The position numbers and the translations under genes were made by a program. From CAZMGV01 sp964565925 (GTDB lineage: Bacteria > JAGRBM01 > JAHCIT01), in NCBI GenBank assembly GCA_964565925.1, contig CAZMGV010000010.1, positions 62,001-126,000 on the forward strand: DNA of 64,000 nucleotides. Direction: 5' to 3'. The notes beneath the pieces were generated by a model. That model ran no database searches. It saw nothing but the letters and a program-made list of their open reading frames with translations, and was not told the DNA's origin. Below, one piece after another: positions 36,202-44,055 of the stretch (its first letter is position 1; each line of letters starts with the position of its first letter).

Positions 36202-37179
36202 TCACAGGCGCGTCGAAACCGCCCGGTATTCCGTGAACCCGGTCCCCCGGTGGGTCCGGTTCCCGCCGTCACCGTTCCAGCGGCCTTCGAAATCGAACCC
36301 CATGAATCCACCGTGCGGAACCGCCGGGGCCAGAGGCGTCGATTTGCGGGCGGCATAACTGAATATCCGATCACCGAGTTTCAGCTCGCCCGACCATTCG
36401 AGCGGCACATGGCGGCCTTCTTCGTCGGCCCAGCGGTTCACCTTCACCTGAATGCCCCGGCCGGTCGTGAACGGCTGCCCGGGGGCGGTGCCGCCGCTCC
36501 GCAGGCCGATCTGCCGGCCGGCCACGGTGGCCGAGAGTCCCGCGCACGCTGCGCCGTCGTCAAAGGTCAGCACATCCCAGTGCCAGCGGGGAGGGGCGAG
36601 CCGGGCGACGTCGATCCGGGTATCGCCGCCCCAGGCGTGTTCGACGATACCCACCCCGAGCCGGGAGGCCTCGCCCGCCTGCCAGTCCAGCTCGCCGAAC
36701 GCGCTCCAGTAGGTCAGAACCCGGGGGATATCGGCCCAGACGAGAACGTTACGGGCAGCCGTGTTTGCCTTGACGCCCATCAGGCTGAAATGGAGCGACA
36801 GGTTCGGCCAGTCACCGGTCCATTTGAGGTCTTTCGACGACTGCACCTCCCACGCTTCCGATGAACGGGAGAGGTAGGGAGAGCCCAGCGGGCGCTTTAC
36901 GGTTTCGATCCGGTCTTTCCAGCCGATGAGAATGAGTTCTTCACCCGGACCGTCCATGGCCTCCAGCGCCGACATGCAGTGTTTGCCGGGATTGCGGCCG
37001 CCGGAAAAAAGCTGGAACTTCACCCACCGGAGCGGTGACGCTTCGGGAAAAATGCCGATCAGGAAAAACGCTTCCCAGGCGTTGAAGGGCGACTTGCGGC
37101 CGAGATACCCGGCGGGGAGGCTGGACGGGTTCATATCCCTAGTAATGTCAGGTTCCACCGTTACCGGCAAGCGGAACAT
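36202..37179 (-). CDS. Conserved-looking protein of unknown function, beta-rich
   Basis: No family firmly recognised. About 325 aa, soluble, rich in Trp, Gly and beta-prone segments (for example HWDVLTFDDGAACAG and GGFMGFDFEGRW). The closing GTGFTEYRA block and overall Trp/Gly pattern faintly recall lipocalin-like AttH/CrtC-type proteins, which is only an impression. The start is uncertain: ATG 37179 has an AGG upstream at fair spacing; GTG 37203 and ATG 37134 are alternatives. It begins about 30 bp after the upstream beta-barrel gene and may be cotranscribed with it. Confidence 0.6.
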   Translation of the reverse strand: MFRLPVTVEPDITRDMNPSSLPAGYLGRKSPFNAWEAFFLIGIFPEASPLRWVKFQLFSGGRNPGKHCMSALEAMDGPGEELILIGWKDRIETVKRPLGSPYLSRSSEAWEVQSSKDLKWTGDWPNLSLHFSLMGVKANTAARNVLVWADIPRVLTYWSAFGELDWQAGEASRLGVGIVEHAWGGDTRIDVARLAPPRWHWDVLTFDDGAACAGLSATVAGRQIGLRSGGTAPGQPFTTGRGIQVKVNRWADEEGRHVPLEWSGELKLGDRIFSYAARKSTPLAPAVPHGGFMGFDFEGRWNGDGGNRTHRGTGFTEYRAVSTRL

Positions 37180-37212
37180 GTGGGGACCTGACAGCCGGAA
37201 CACTCGCGCGAA

Positions 37213-37746
37213 TCAGAACATGACCTTGGCTTCGACCACATGCCAGCGGAACACAAAATGATCCACGCGTGAGCCCAGAGGGAAAATCGTCGACATATTG
37301 CTGCCGAACGAAAACTGCTGGGTGGCGTAGTAGTCCAGACCGGCACTCATCTGGATGAGACCGTCCTTGTCCGCCTTGATACCGGCGGCATCCGGATCGG
37401 CGATGTACATGCCGGTGCCGACGCCCACCCAGGGCTTAAGGCTGTTTTCGATATTGGTCCCTTTGAAATCAAGGGTATAGCGGCCTTCTGCAACAATCAT
37501 GAACAGGTCGCCGTTATCCAGCGAGACATACGAGAACTGCGGAGCAAGGCTGATATTGTTCGTCAGGTAGAAGTTCGCATCGAGGCCGGTGGCGAGCCCC
37601 TTCGGGCCGAGCGTAAAACCGATCGGAACCCCGATCTGGATCTTTTTCGCCCGGTCGTCGCCGTTAGCGGCACGAGCCGAACCGGGCCATCCCAGCGCCA
37701 GCACGGCAAAGACCGCCACTATCTGAATAATGTTCTTGAGCTCCAT
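37213..37746 (-). CDS. Small outer-membrane beta-barrel protein
   Basis: A 177-aa exported protein. ATG 37746 is chosen because GGAGG lies 10 nt upstream and a signal peptide follows at once (about 1-22, ending ARA-AN). The mature part alternates short amphipathic strands with charged turns and aromatic residues (NFYLTNNISLAPQFSYVSL, WVGVGTGMYIAD) and ends in a strand with terminal Phe (VEAKVMF), the usual outer-membrane beta-signal. It resembles the OmpA/OmpW-like 8-strand barrel group; the ligand is unknown. Confidence 0.75.
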   Translation of the reverse strand: MELKNIIQIVAVFAVLALGWPGSARAANGDDRAKKIQIGVPIGFTLGPKGLATGLDANFYLTNNISLAPQFSYVSLDNGDLFMIVAEGRYTLDFKGTNIENSLKPWVGVGTGMYIADPDAAGIKADKDGLIQMSAGLDYYATQQFSFGSNMSTIFPLGSRVDHFVFRWHVVEAKVMF

Positions 37747-37874
37747 ATTAAAACTGCCTCCAAATGAAACGGTCATAGCGTTAATCGCTACAGATTAAGA
37801 AATCGAGCCATAAAAGTGAAAAGGATTTAAGAAAGGGGGTAGCCGGGGGCAGCCCACGCCGGGGCCAGAACAGT

Positions 37875-38309
37875 TCAGGCAGTTGTATCGGGAGCGTCCG
37901 GCGCATCGACCGCAGCAGCTTCCAGTTCGTCGATCTCCTGTTCGGAGATAACCATATCGAGCTTTTCGAGCATCGATTCGCGGTTCATCGGTTTCACGAC
38001 ATAAGCATCGCAACCCGCCTGGAAGCAGCGCTTGAGGCTTTTGTCCTCGCCATCACCTGTGACAATGATAACAGCCGTCCGTTCCATGCCGGGCAGGGTC
38101 TTGATGGTCTTGCAGACGGCGTCGCCGTTGAGGCCCGGAAGATTCAGATCCAGAAACACGACGTTGGGCTTTTCGGTCTTGACGACCTTGAGTGCGTCGA
38201 GCCCGTTATGGGCCTCGATGATGTCCACTTCGCGACCGGACAAAAACGCCCGTTCCTGGTCGATGATTCCCTGAACGTCGTCAACTAGCAGAATTTTCGG
38301 TTTCGACAT
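37875..38309 (-). CDS. Single-domain response regulator
   Basis: A 144-aa CheY-like receiver. ATG 38309 (MSKPKILLVDDVQG) is preferred over an in-frame ATG at 38360. Acidic pocket ILLVDDV, phospho-acceptor Asp in VVFLDLNLPGLNG (about 55), switch Thr in IIVTGD and Lys in YVVKPMN are all present, so it should be phosphorylated. A short acidic tail follows the domain. No output domain and no adjacent kinase; the partner is unknown. Confidence 0.88.
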   Translation of the reverse strand: MSKPKILLVDDVQGIIDQERAFLSGREVDIIEAHNGLDALKVVKTEKPNVVFLDLNLPGLNGDAVCKTIKTLPGMERTAVIIVTGDGEDKSLKRCFQAGCDAYVVKPMNRESMLEKLDMVISEQEIDELEAAAVDAPDAPDTTA

Positions 38310-38451
38310 GGTCAAAAGGTCCACCGGAACACCCGAGTTCCGGCCGGGGAGTTTAGTCAAAAAGCTAAAGGTTCCGGCGGAGTTATAGTAAACGGTATCT
38401 ACCTCCGAAAACAGTGGCGCGGCGGCGTTATTCGCCGAAAATGCGCAGGTC

Positions 38452-38480
38452 TTGACTCCGGAAGCACCTCTGAATCATAT
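38452..38480 (+). promoter_or_regulatory. Possible promoter for tRNA-Ala
   Basis: TTGACT at 38452-38457 is a strong -35; the best -10 after 17 bp is TCATAT, which is poor. It lies about 65 bp before the tRNA. The remainder of the 38310-38544 gap shows no gene. Confidence 0.3.
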
Positions 38481-38544
38481 GGTTGGTCCGCCGACGGACG
38501 CCGGTGATTCCAGTTCACCCCGTACCGCAGGCGACCCACACCGT

Positions 38545-38620
38545 GGGGCTGTAGCTCAGCTGGGAGAGCGCCTCGTTCGCAATGAGGAGGTCGTCGGTTC
38601 AATCCCGATCAGCTCCACCA
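38545..38620 (+). tRNA. tRNA-Ala (anticodon CGC)
   Basis: A complete 76-nt cloverleaf. The acceptor arms GGGGCTG and CAGCTCC pair with one G-T. The D-arm GCTC/GAGC is followed by the anticodon stem CCTCG/TGAGG around loop TTCGCAA, giving anticodon CGC for alanine codon GCG. The T-arm GTCGG/CCGAT encloses TTCAATC. CCA is encoded at 38618-38620. Confidence 0.95.
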
Positions 38621-38688
38621 AAATATCCCTGACTCAACATACTGAATGTCATGACTCACCCCTTGGGGGTTCTGGGAGCTTCAACATC

Positions 38689-39405
38689 ATGGACCCGGTA
38701 ACGCTATATCAGTTCGAACTCTGCCCGTTCTGCCACAAGGTGAAGGCCGGGATGGACCTCAAGGGAATCCCATACAGCAAGGTGGAAGTGAACCCGCTGA
38801 ACAAGAAAGAACTCCCGCCGCTCCCCAAGACCTCGCCAAAAAAAGTCCCCGTCATCCGCTACGACGGGAAGCTGGTCGAGGACTCCACGGAGATCCTGAA
38901 ATTCCTGGACGAGAAAGTGCAGGGCAAGGTGACCTTTCTCCCGAAGGATCCCGAGGCCCGCAAGAAGACCGAGATGGTCGAACAGTGGGTCGACGACGAC
39001 CTGACGTACGCTCTGCCGACGGTGATCTACGGAACCATGGACGAAGCGTTCAAGGCCGCGCAGGTGACCGCCCGGACGTCCAACTTCGGCGCCTTCCAGA
39101 ATCTAATGGTCCGCGCCGGAGGCTCGCTCATCATGTACCAGGTTTCCAAGCGCATCCTGAAAAAGCGCGACCAGACCGACGGTCATGCCTGGGTGGGGAA
39201 GGAACTCGACAAGTTCGAAAGCTGGCTGGGCAACCAGAAGTTCGTCTGCGGCGAAGAGCCTACGCTGGGCGACGTGGCCACGCACGGCGCGCTCAAATGC
39301 ATCGAAGAGTTCCCGGCGTTCAAGGAAGCCATGGAGCGGCCGAAACTGAAAGCCTGGTTCGACCGGGTGCAGAAGCTGCGCGACGAGAACCGTCCGCGCG
39401 CTTAA
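38689..39405 (+). CDS. Glutathione S-transferase / mPGES-2-like thioredoxin-fold protein
   Basis: A 238-aa soluble protein. ATG 38689 is chosen because GGGAG lies 9 nt upstream and the reading frame further upstream runs through the tRNA. An N-terminal glutaredoxin-like domain (about 1-75) carries the redox motif CPFC in LYQFELCPFCHKV, then KKVPVIRYDGKLVEDSTEI, the cis-Pro and Ser of the GSH site. A helical GST-C domain follows (about 95-238). The layout resembles prostaglandin E synthase 2-like GSTs. Likely a thiol transferase or peroxidase partner; substrate unknown. Confidence 0.85.
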   Translation: MDPVTLYQFELCPFCHKVKAGMDLKGIPYSKVEVNPLNKKELPPLPKTSPKKVPVIRYDGKLVEDSTEILKFLDEKVQGKVTFLPKDPEARKKTEMVEQWVDDDLTYALPTVIYGTMDEAFKAAQVTARTSNFGAFQNLMVRAGGSLIMYQVSKRILKKRDQTDGHAWVGKELDKFESWLGNQKFVCGEEPTLGDVATHGALKCIEEFPAFKEAMERPKLKAWFDRVQKLRDENRPRA

Positions 39406-39476
39406 TGTCTCGCGGCTTAACCCTTCTCTTAATCTGCGCCTGAATTTTGGCGGTTGAGCGATTTTCATTCCCCCTT

Positions 39477-39527
39477 AAGCGAATTCAGATGATTCGCTTG
39501 GTAAGTTTCCGTCACTTGGAAATTTAC
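39477..39527 (+). promoter_or_regulatory. Two tandem stem-loops before a receiver-like gene
   Basis: AAGCGAAT (39477-39484) and ATTCGCTT (39492-39499) form a perfect 8-bp inverted repeat with a 7-nt loop. One base later GTAAGTTTCC (39501-39510) and GGAAATTTAC (39518-39527) form a 10-bp repeat with one G-T pair, also with a 7-nt loop. The GGGGGG ribosome-binding region and ATG at 39538 follow at once, so these may control translation or bind a regulator. Confidence 0.55.
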
Positions 39528-39537
39528 GGGGGGCCGG

Positions 39538-39915
39538 ATGAAAACGCTCACGTTCCTCATCGCACATGAAAACCCGGTCTTCCGGAATATTCTGAAACGC
39601 TATCTCGAACAGAGAGGTTGCCGGACGTACGAAGCAGGAAGTGCGCTGGAAGCCCGGTCGCTGGCAACCCTTGAGCATCCAGACGTGCTGATCGCTCACG
39701 AGGCGCCTCCATTCCGCGATCTCCTGGACTCTCCTGAACCGGGGAGCGCGAAGAAACCGCTGACTATCTTCCTGAACGACGTGGACGGACTGTCCGGACC
39801 CGATCAGGAAGCCGTCGGCAAGGCACTCCGGCTCTCCAAGAGTGAATTCATGGAGATGCTGACGATGGGCGGCCCGCTGCTGTTCGCGTTCCTGCTGACC
39901 CTGCTGCAGAGCTAG
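39538..39915 (+). CDS. Degenerate receiver-like (pseudo-receiver) protein
   Basis: A 125-aa protein with the CheY-like beginning LTFLIAHENPVFRNILKRYLEQRGCRTYEA pattern split over about residues 4-33, where the acidic pair is AHEN instead of DD. The phospho-acceptor strand reads DVLIAHEAPPF, with His where the Asp should be, and the later Thr/Lys motifs are not recognisable. It is therefore unlikely to be phosphorylated. The last 15 residues are hydrophobic (GGPLLFAFLLTLLQS), perhaps a membrane or interaction helix. The gene converges with ubiB; their stop codons overlap by 4 bp. Confidence 0.6.
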   Translation: MKTLTFLIAHENPVFRNILKRYLEQRGCRTYEAGSALEARSLATLEHPDVLIAHEAPPFRDLLDSPEPGSAKKPLTIFLNDVDGLSGPDQEAVGKALRLSKSEFMEMLTMGGPLLFAFLLTLLQS

Positions 39916-41414
39916 GCGGCCGTGCCGCCGCTCGCCACCCGTTCGGCGACCCGCCGCGCGGGCATCTTCTTCGATGTCATGAACTTCTCGTCCAGTTTGA
40001 CCCCTACGTACGAGAGGGACGGCGGGTAGTTCTTTTCCTCGTGAATATAGCGCAGGTAGCACTTGTGGAAATTCCCGGCGGCCCCGAGCTTGAGGAAGAT
40101 CGAATTCAGTCCGAAAGTGATCCGGTTGAAGAAGATCAGGTCGGGCGGCAGGTTCATGTGCCGCAACTTCATCGGGTCCATGACCTGGCTCGCCTGGTTC
40201 ACCCAGTCCTGCGTGAAGACGAACGTCTCGTCCTTCAGGAACGGCGCGCCGTGGTAGCAGAAAAAGTCCCACATCCACTGCTTGTCGTAGTCGGCATGGG
40301 GCAGAACCATGTTCAGCTTCCGGACGAACCCGTGGAACTTCTCGCGGTCGCCTTCAACCAGTGCCCGGTTCATCGCCAGCAGGTCCAGAATGAACTGGGG
40401 TTCGAAATACTTGATGCAGCCGAAGTCGAGGAACGTGATTCCGCCGTCCTCGTTGAAAATGTAGTTGCCCGGATGCGGATCGCCGTTGAAACAGAAGAAC
40501 CGGTTCATCGACTCGAACACGAAGTCGTTCAGCACGTAGACGGCCAGTTCCTTTTCCTTTGCATTCGCCTGCTCGATGAAGTCGTAGAAGTTGAGCCCGC
40601 GCTTGAACTCCTGGCAGAGCACCTTCTTGGCCGAGAACTCGGGGAAGACCTTCGGGATACGGATGAGCGGGTGGCCCGCCCACAGTTCCCCGAACACCTG
40701 CTGGTTGCGGAGTTCCTGCCGGTAGTCGAGTTCATCGAGCAACCGTTCCTTGAGCTCCGCCACCACGGCCTTGGCGTCCACGTTCTTGTTCACGGCGTTG
40801 ATCATGAACGCCAGTCCCTGCGACGCCTTGAGATCGTTCTCGATCGCGGTGTCGACGCCGGGATACTGCACCTTTACGGCCACCACGGTTCCGTCTTTCA
40901 GGTGCGCCTTGTGAACCTGCCCGATGGAAGCCGACGCCAGCGGTTCTTCGTCAAACTGCTTGAAGAACTTTCCGAGGTCCCCTTTGAGTTCAGATTCCAC
41001 CACGCCGCGAACGAGCGAAAAGTCCATGGGCGGCGCCGCGTTCTGAAGGCCCTGGAGCAGCTCCTTCGCCTGCGGCGGCAGATTGTCGTTAGTGAACGAC
41101 ATGATCTGGCCGAGCTTCATGAAGACGCCCTTCATGTTTCCCATCATCTTTGCGGCCTCCTCGGCCGACTTGATGTGGTACTGCTCTTCGAGTGCCTTCT
41201 TGTGCTCATGGGTGGCGATCGACTGGCGGATCATCAGCCAGACTTTGCGGAAGATCGACTTCGTCACGAGAGACCCCACCTGCGAGGTGCGCGAAGTCAT
41301 CGAGGTCGAGATCCCGGCCTCGTTCCGGTGGGAGACAACCCGCACGTACCAGGCGATTCCGGCAGCGGCGGCGATTGAGAAAGCGGCAAGGGTATATATC
41401 CAGACAGGTTCCAT
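39912..41414 (-). CDS. UbiB/ADCK-family atypical kinase
   Basis: A 500-aa ABC1/ADCK/UbiB-type protein. An N-terminal hydrophobic segment (about 5-25) probably anchors it in the membrane. Family motifs: FMKLGQIMSF (the KxGQ helix, about 97-106), VAVKVQYPGVD with the ATP-site Lys (about 176-186), NGDPHPGNYIF (about 310) and FLDFGCIKYF with the metal-binding Asp (about 325). UbiB proteins support ubiquinone biosynthesis or lipid homeostasis through an ATPase activity. No other quinone genes are nearby. It lies 68 bp after znuB on the same strand. Confidence 0.88.
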   Translation of the reverse strand: MEPVWIYTLAAFSIAAAAGIAWYVRVVSHRNEAGISTSMTSRTSQVGSLVTKSIFRKVWLMIRQSIATHEHKKALEEQYHIKSAEEAAKMMGNMKGVFMKLGQIMSFTNDNLPPQAKELLQGLQNAAPPMDFSLVRGVVESELKGDLGKFFKQFDEEPLASASIGQVHKAHLKDGTVVAVKVQYPGVDTAIENDLKASQGLAFMINAVNKNVDAKAVVAELKERLLDELDYRQELRNQQVFGELWAGHPLIRIPKVFPEFSAKKVLCQEFKRGLNFYDFIEQANAKEKELAVYVLNDFVFESMNRFFCFNGDPHPGNYIFNEDGGITFLDFGCIKYFEPQFILDLLAMNRALVEGDREKFHGFVRKLNMVLPHADYDKQWMWDFFCYHGAPFLKDETFVFTQDWVNQASQVMDPMKLRHMNLPPDLIFFNRITFGLNSIFLKLGAAGNFHKCYLRYIHEEKNYPPSLSYVGVKLDEKFMTSKKMPARRVAERVASGGTAA

Positions 41415-41482
41415 GGAGGCGCGAGTCTACGGCCTGAGCCCGGCCAAAGAAAAGAGTTTAATGTCTAAAAAGATAGCGTCTT

Positions 41483-42310
41483 TCAGCCCCGTAAAGCCCG
41501 GTAAGCCGCACTGATCACAAGCGCCAGCAGCCCTATGGCCGCCATGGACGGTCCGGTCGGCAGATCCGCCGCGAACGACAGGTAGTAGCCCCCGAACGCG
41601 GAGATAGCCGCGAAACCCAGCGCCCATCTGAACGCCTGCCGCAGATCCGGCGCGACCAGAAGCGCCGCCGATGCCGGGAACACCATAAATGCGAATACGG
41701 TCAATGCGCCGAGCAGCCGCGTGCTCAGTGCGATCATGACTCCGGTACTCACACCCTGAAGCAGCGCCAAACGCCTGACCGGCTGGCCAAGCACCCGGGC
41801 CGTCTCGGGATCGTAGGTGACGAACAGGAATCGTTCGTGAAACAGCAGAAAGAGGCCGAACACGATCGTTCCGGCACCCACCATGACCCAGCGGTCGAGC
41901 GGGGTCGCGGCAACCGCGTCACCATAAAGCGCCTGCTGCACATGGCGGTATTCGAGGTTCAGGTAACGGGAGAGCACAAGTGTCAGCGCGGACGAGCCGA
42001 TTACCGCGGCGGCGAGCACCGCATCGCCCGGAAGCCGGCGCCCGGACTCCGGCAGGGCGAACAGTGCGGTTCCGAGGACTCCGAAGGCGAGTCCGCCAGC
42101 GATAACCACGATATTGTCGTGCTCTGTGTGGAGGACCATCAGGCCGCAGACCAGCCCCAGGCTCGACAGCTGGGAGATCGCCGAACTGACGAACGCTCTC
42201 CGTGTCAAAACGACAAAAGTCCCCAGATAGGCGAGCACGCAACCGCCGATGACCGAGACGATGACGGCGTCCTGCCAGAATTCGTAACTGTCCCAGAACC
42301 CGCCGGTCAT
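41483..42310 (-). CDS. znuB: Metal ABC transporter permease (ZnuB family)
   Basis: A 275-aa inner-membrane permease with about eight hydrophobic helices. The family block GVSTGVMIALSTRLLGALTV (about 185-204) lies in a region that normally contacts the ATPase. The start overlaps the stop of znuC by 4 bp, and znuA is just upstream, so the three form a complete zinc or manganese importer. Zinc is favoured by the neighbourhood, but metal identity is inferred. Confidence 0.9.
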   Translation of the reverse strand: MTGGFWDSYEFWQDAVIVSVIGGCVLAYLGTFVVLTRRAFVSSAISQLSSLGLVCGLMVLHTEHDNIVVIAGGLAFGVLGTALFALPESGRRLPGDAVLAAAVIGSSALTLVLSRYLNLEYRHVQQALYGDAVAATPLDRWVMVGAGTIVFGLFLLFHERFLFVTYDPETARVLGQPVRRLALLQGVSTGVMIALSTRLLGALTVFAFMVFPASAALLVAPDLRQAFRWALGFAAISAFGGYYLSFAADLPTGPSMAAIGLLALVISAAYRALRG

Positions 42311-43092
42311 AACGACGCCCCCGGGCTCGAGGCCGACGGCGCCGCCGCTTCCCGCCGGTAAATACGGCCGAGCCGTTCGACCACGGCCGGATCGCCGAGG
42401 TCGGCCTTTTCGAACAGGCCGTGCTTCCAGTCGATCAGGAGTCCGTTCCGGGTGATGGACGATACCCCCGGCACATCATGCGAAACGATCACGACCGCTA
42501 CCGAGCGGGCCTCTGCCAGCCGGCGCACCCGGTCCAGCATCTGCTGTTCGCCGTCCGGATCTAGTCCTGCGGAAGGTTCGTCGAGTATCACCAGCTCCGG
42601 ATTCAGGACGAGCGCCCTTGCCAGGAGCACCCGCTGCTGCTGCCCGCCTGAAAGGTCCCGGAACAGCCGTTTCTCGTTACCTCCAAGCCCCGCCTTCTCC
42701 AGCGCTTCACGGGCTTTGGCACGGTCATCATTGCCGAGTGTCCTGAACCAGGGCTTCACGGCGATGAGCGGCAGGGCCGTCACGTCGAGGACCCTGAATG
42801 GGAAGAGCGGACTCAGGTTCTGGCGCTGCGGGACGTAGCCCGTAATGGGTCTGCGGCCGGCGGGATAATCGATCTGGCCTGCGAGCAGCGGCAGCGCCCC
42901 GCACAGACTCTGTATGAGCGTCGTCTTTCCGCCGCCGTTCGGACCCACCACGGCAATCGTCTCGCCCGCCTTGATATCGAGATCGAGCGGACCCATGAGC
43001 GGCCGGTCGTGGCCGATCACCGCACCTGTCAGGCGGATAATATCCGACAGGGGCGGGACCCGGGCGACCTGCGATTCGATTACTGATTGCAC
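42307..43092 (-). CDS. znuC: Metal ABC transporter ATPase (ZnuC family)
   Basis: A 261-aa ABC ATPase. Walker A VVGPNGGGKTTLIQSL (about 50-65), Q-loop near GYVPQRQ (about 89-95), signature LSGGQQQRVLLARAL (about 147-161), Walker B LVILDEPSAGLD (about 168-179) and switch His in VIVSHD (about 202) are all intact. It starts 19 bp after znuA and overlaps znuB. Confidence 0.93.
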   Translation of the reverse strand: MQSVIESQVARVPPLSDIIRLTGAVIGHDRPLMGPLDLDIKAGETIAVVGPNGGGKTTLIQSLCGALPLLAGQIDYPAGRRPITGYVPQRQNLSPLFPFRVLDVTALPLIAVKPWFRTLGNDDRAKAREALEKAGLGGNEKRLFRDLSGGQQQRVLLARALVLNPELVILDEPSAGLDPDGEQQMLDRVRRLAEARSVAVVIVSHDVPGVSSITRNGLLIDWKHGLFEKADLGDPAVVERLGRIYRREAAAPSASSPGASL

Positions 43093-43111
43093 GGTTTACC
43101 TGTTCGTCTTT

Positions 43112-44047
43112 TCAGTTCGCACCCGGTGAAGCGGCAAATGCTCCCGCGATCGACTGAACAGTCCGGTCGATCATGTCGGCATACGTCTTGGTATCTGCAC
43201 TTCCGACGTCACCAGGAAGGACTGCGACAGCCGCGCCCGCCTTGTCCGCCACGATCTGCACCGTCTTCAGATCGTACCAGGGTTCCGCAATCACAACCTT
43301 GATTCCCTGCGCTTTCATCGTCCCGATCAGACGGGTGAGATGACTGGGACTCGGGGTGATTCCGGGAACGGCCTCGAAGAACCCGGCATCTTTCAGCTCC
43401 AGCCAGTCAGTCAGGTAAATCGTGCTCTCGTGATAGGCAACGACCGGTTTGCCGCGGTATGGCGCGAGCTGTTTCTCCCAGCCGGCGATCCTGCCGTCCA
43501 GCACTTTCTGGTAATTCTCGTCGTTCGCCCGGTAGGAGCCGGCGTTGGCCGGATCGATCTCCGCCAGCCGCTGGGCGATCGCGTGCGCCACCCGCTGACC
43601 GTAGCGGGGGCTCATCAGATAGTGCGGATTGCCACCCGGATGAACGTCGCCCATCCGCCGGTCGACCGGACCTTTCGGAACTCCCATCAACGGCCCCGCG
43701 AACAGGGACGCGTCCAGATTTCCAGGCTGTCCGGCCTGAATCTTACCGTTCCGGGAGTTCGCCACCACTGGAGGCAGCCAGCCGACCTCCAGCTCCAGGC
43801 CGATATGCACCAGCAGATCCGCACGGTTCAGCTTCGAGATGAAGCTCGGCCGTCCGTCGACGAAGTGCGGGTCCTGATTCGGCGCCGCAAGCGAATCGAC
43901 CTCGGCGAGGCCGCCGCTGACCTCGCGGGCAAGGGCGGCCAGGCCGGGCAGGGACGTAACCACTCTGACCTTATCGGCCGCGGCCGCGGAGCCAGACCAG
44001 CCAGCCAGAAACATCATAACGAATACAAATAATCTGTAATTTTTCAT
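43112..44047 (-). CDS. znuA: Zinc-type metal-binding lipid-free periplasmic protein (ZnuA family)
   Basis: Periplasmic substrate-binding protein of the cluster A-I metal family, 311 aa. ATG 44047 is chosen: it begins a clear signal peptide (about 1-24, AAA-AD), has GAGG upstream, and lies just after the porin stop; the longer frame to 44212 overlaps the porin gene. Metal ligands fit His61 (NQDPHFVDG), His142 (GGNPHYLM), His206 (AYHEST) and an acidic residue near 255-259 (AEPWYD). The long His-rich loop found in many ZnuA proteins is absent; the His-rich segment of this locus is instead on the DMT transporter at 45911-46999. Confidence 0.9.
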   Translation of the reverse strand: MKNYRLFVFVMMFLAGWSGSAAAADKVRVVTSLPGLAALAREVSGGLAEVDSLAAPNQDPHFVDGRPSFISKLNRADLLVHIGLELEVGWLPPVVANSRNGKIQAGQPGNLDASLFAGPLMGVPKGPVDRRMGDVHPGGNPHYLMSPRYGQRVAHAIAQRLAEIDPANAGSYRANDENYQKVLDGRIAGWEKQLAPYRGKPVVAYHESTIYLTDWLELKDAGFFEAVPGITPSPSHLTRLIGTMKAQGIKVVIAEPWYDLKTVQIVADKAGAAVAVLPGDVGSADTKTYADMIDRTVQSIAGAFAASPGAN

Positions 44048-44055
44048 GGATAACC

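Noticed and set aside
38452..38688. N-terminal extension of the GST-like protein from 38452
   Set aside because: It would read through the tRNA-Ala gene; the start at 38689 has its own Shine-Dalgarno sequence.
40041..41378. 445-codon plus-strand frame across the UbiB-family gene, and a similar one across hemA (47100-48395)
   Set aside because: Composition is that of an antisense shadow; the minus-strand genes have complete family motifs.
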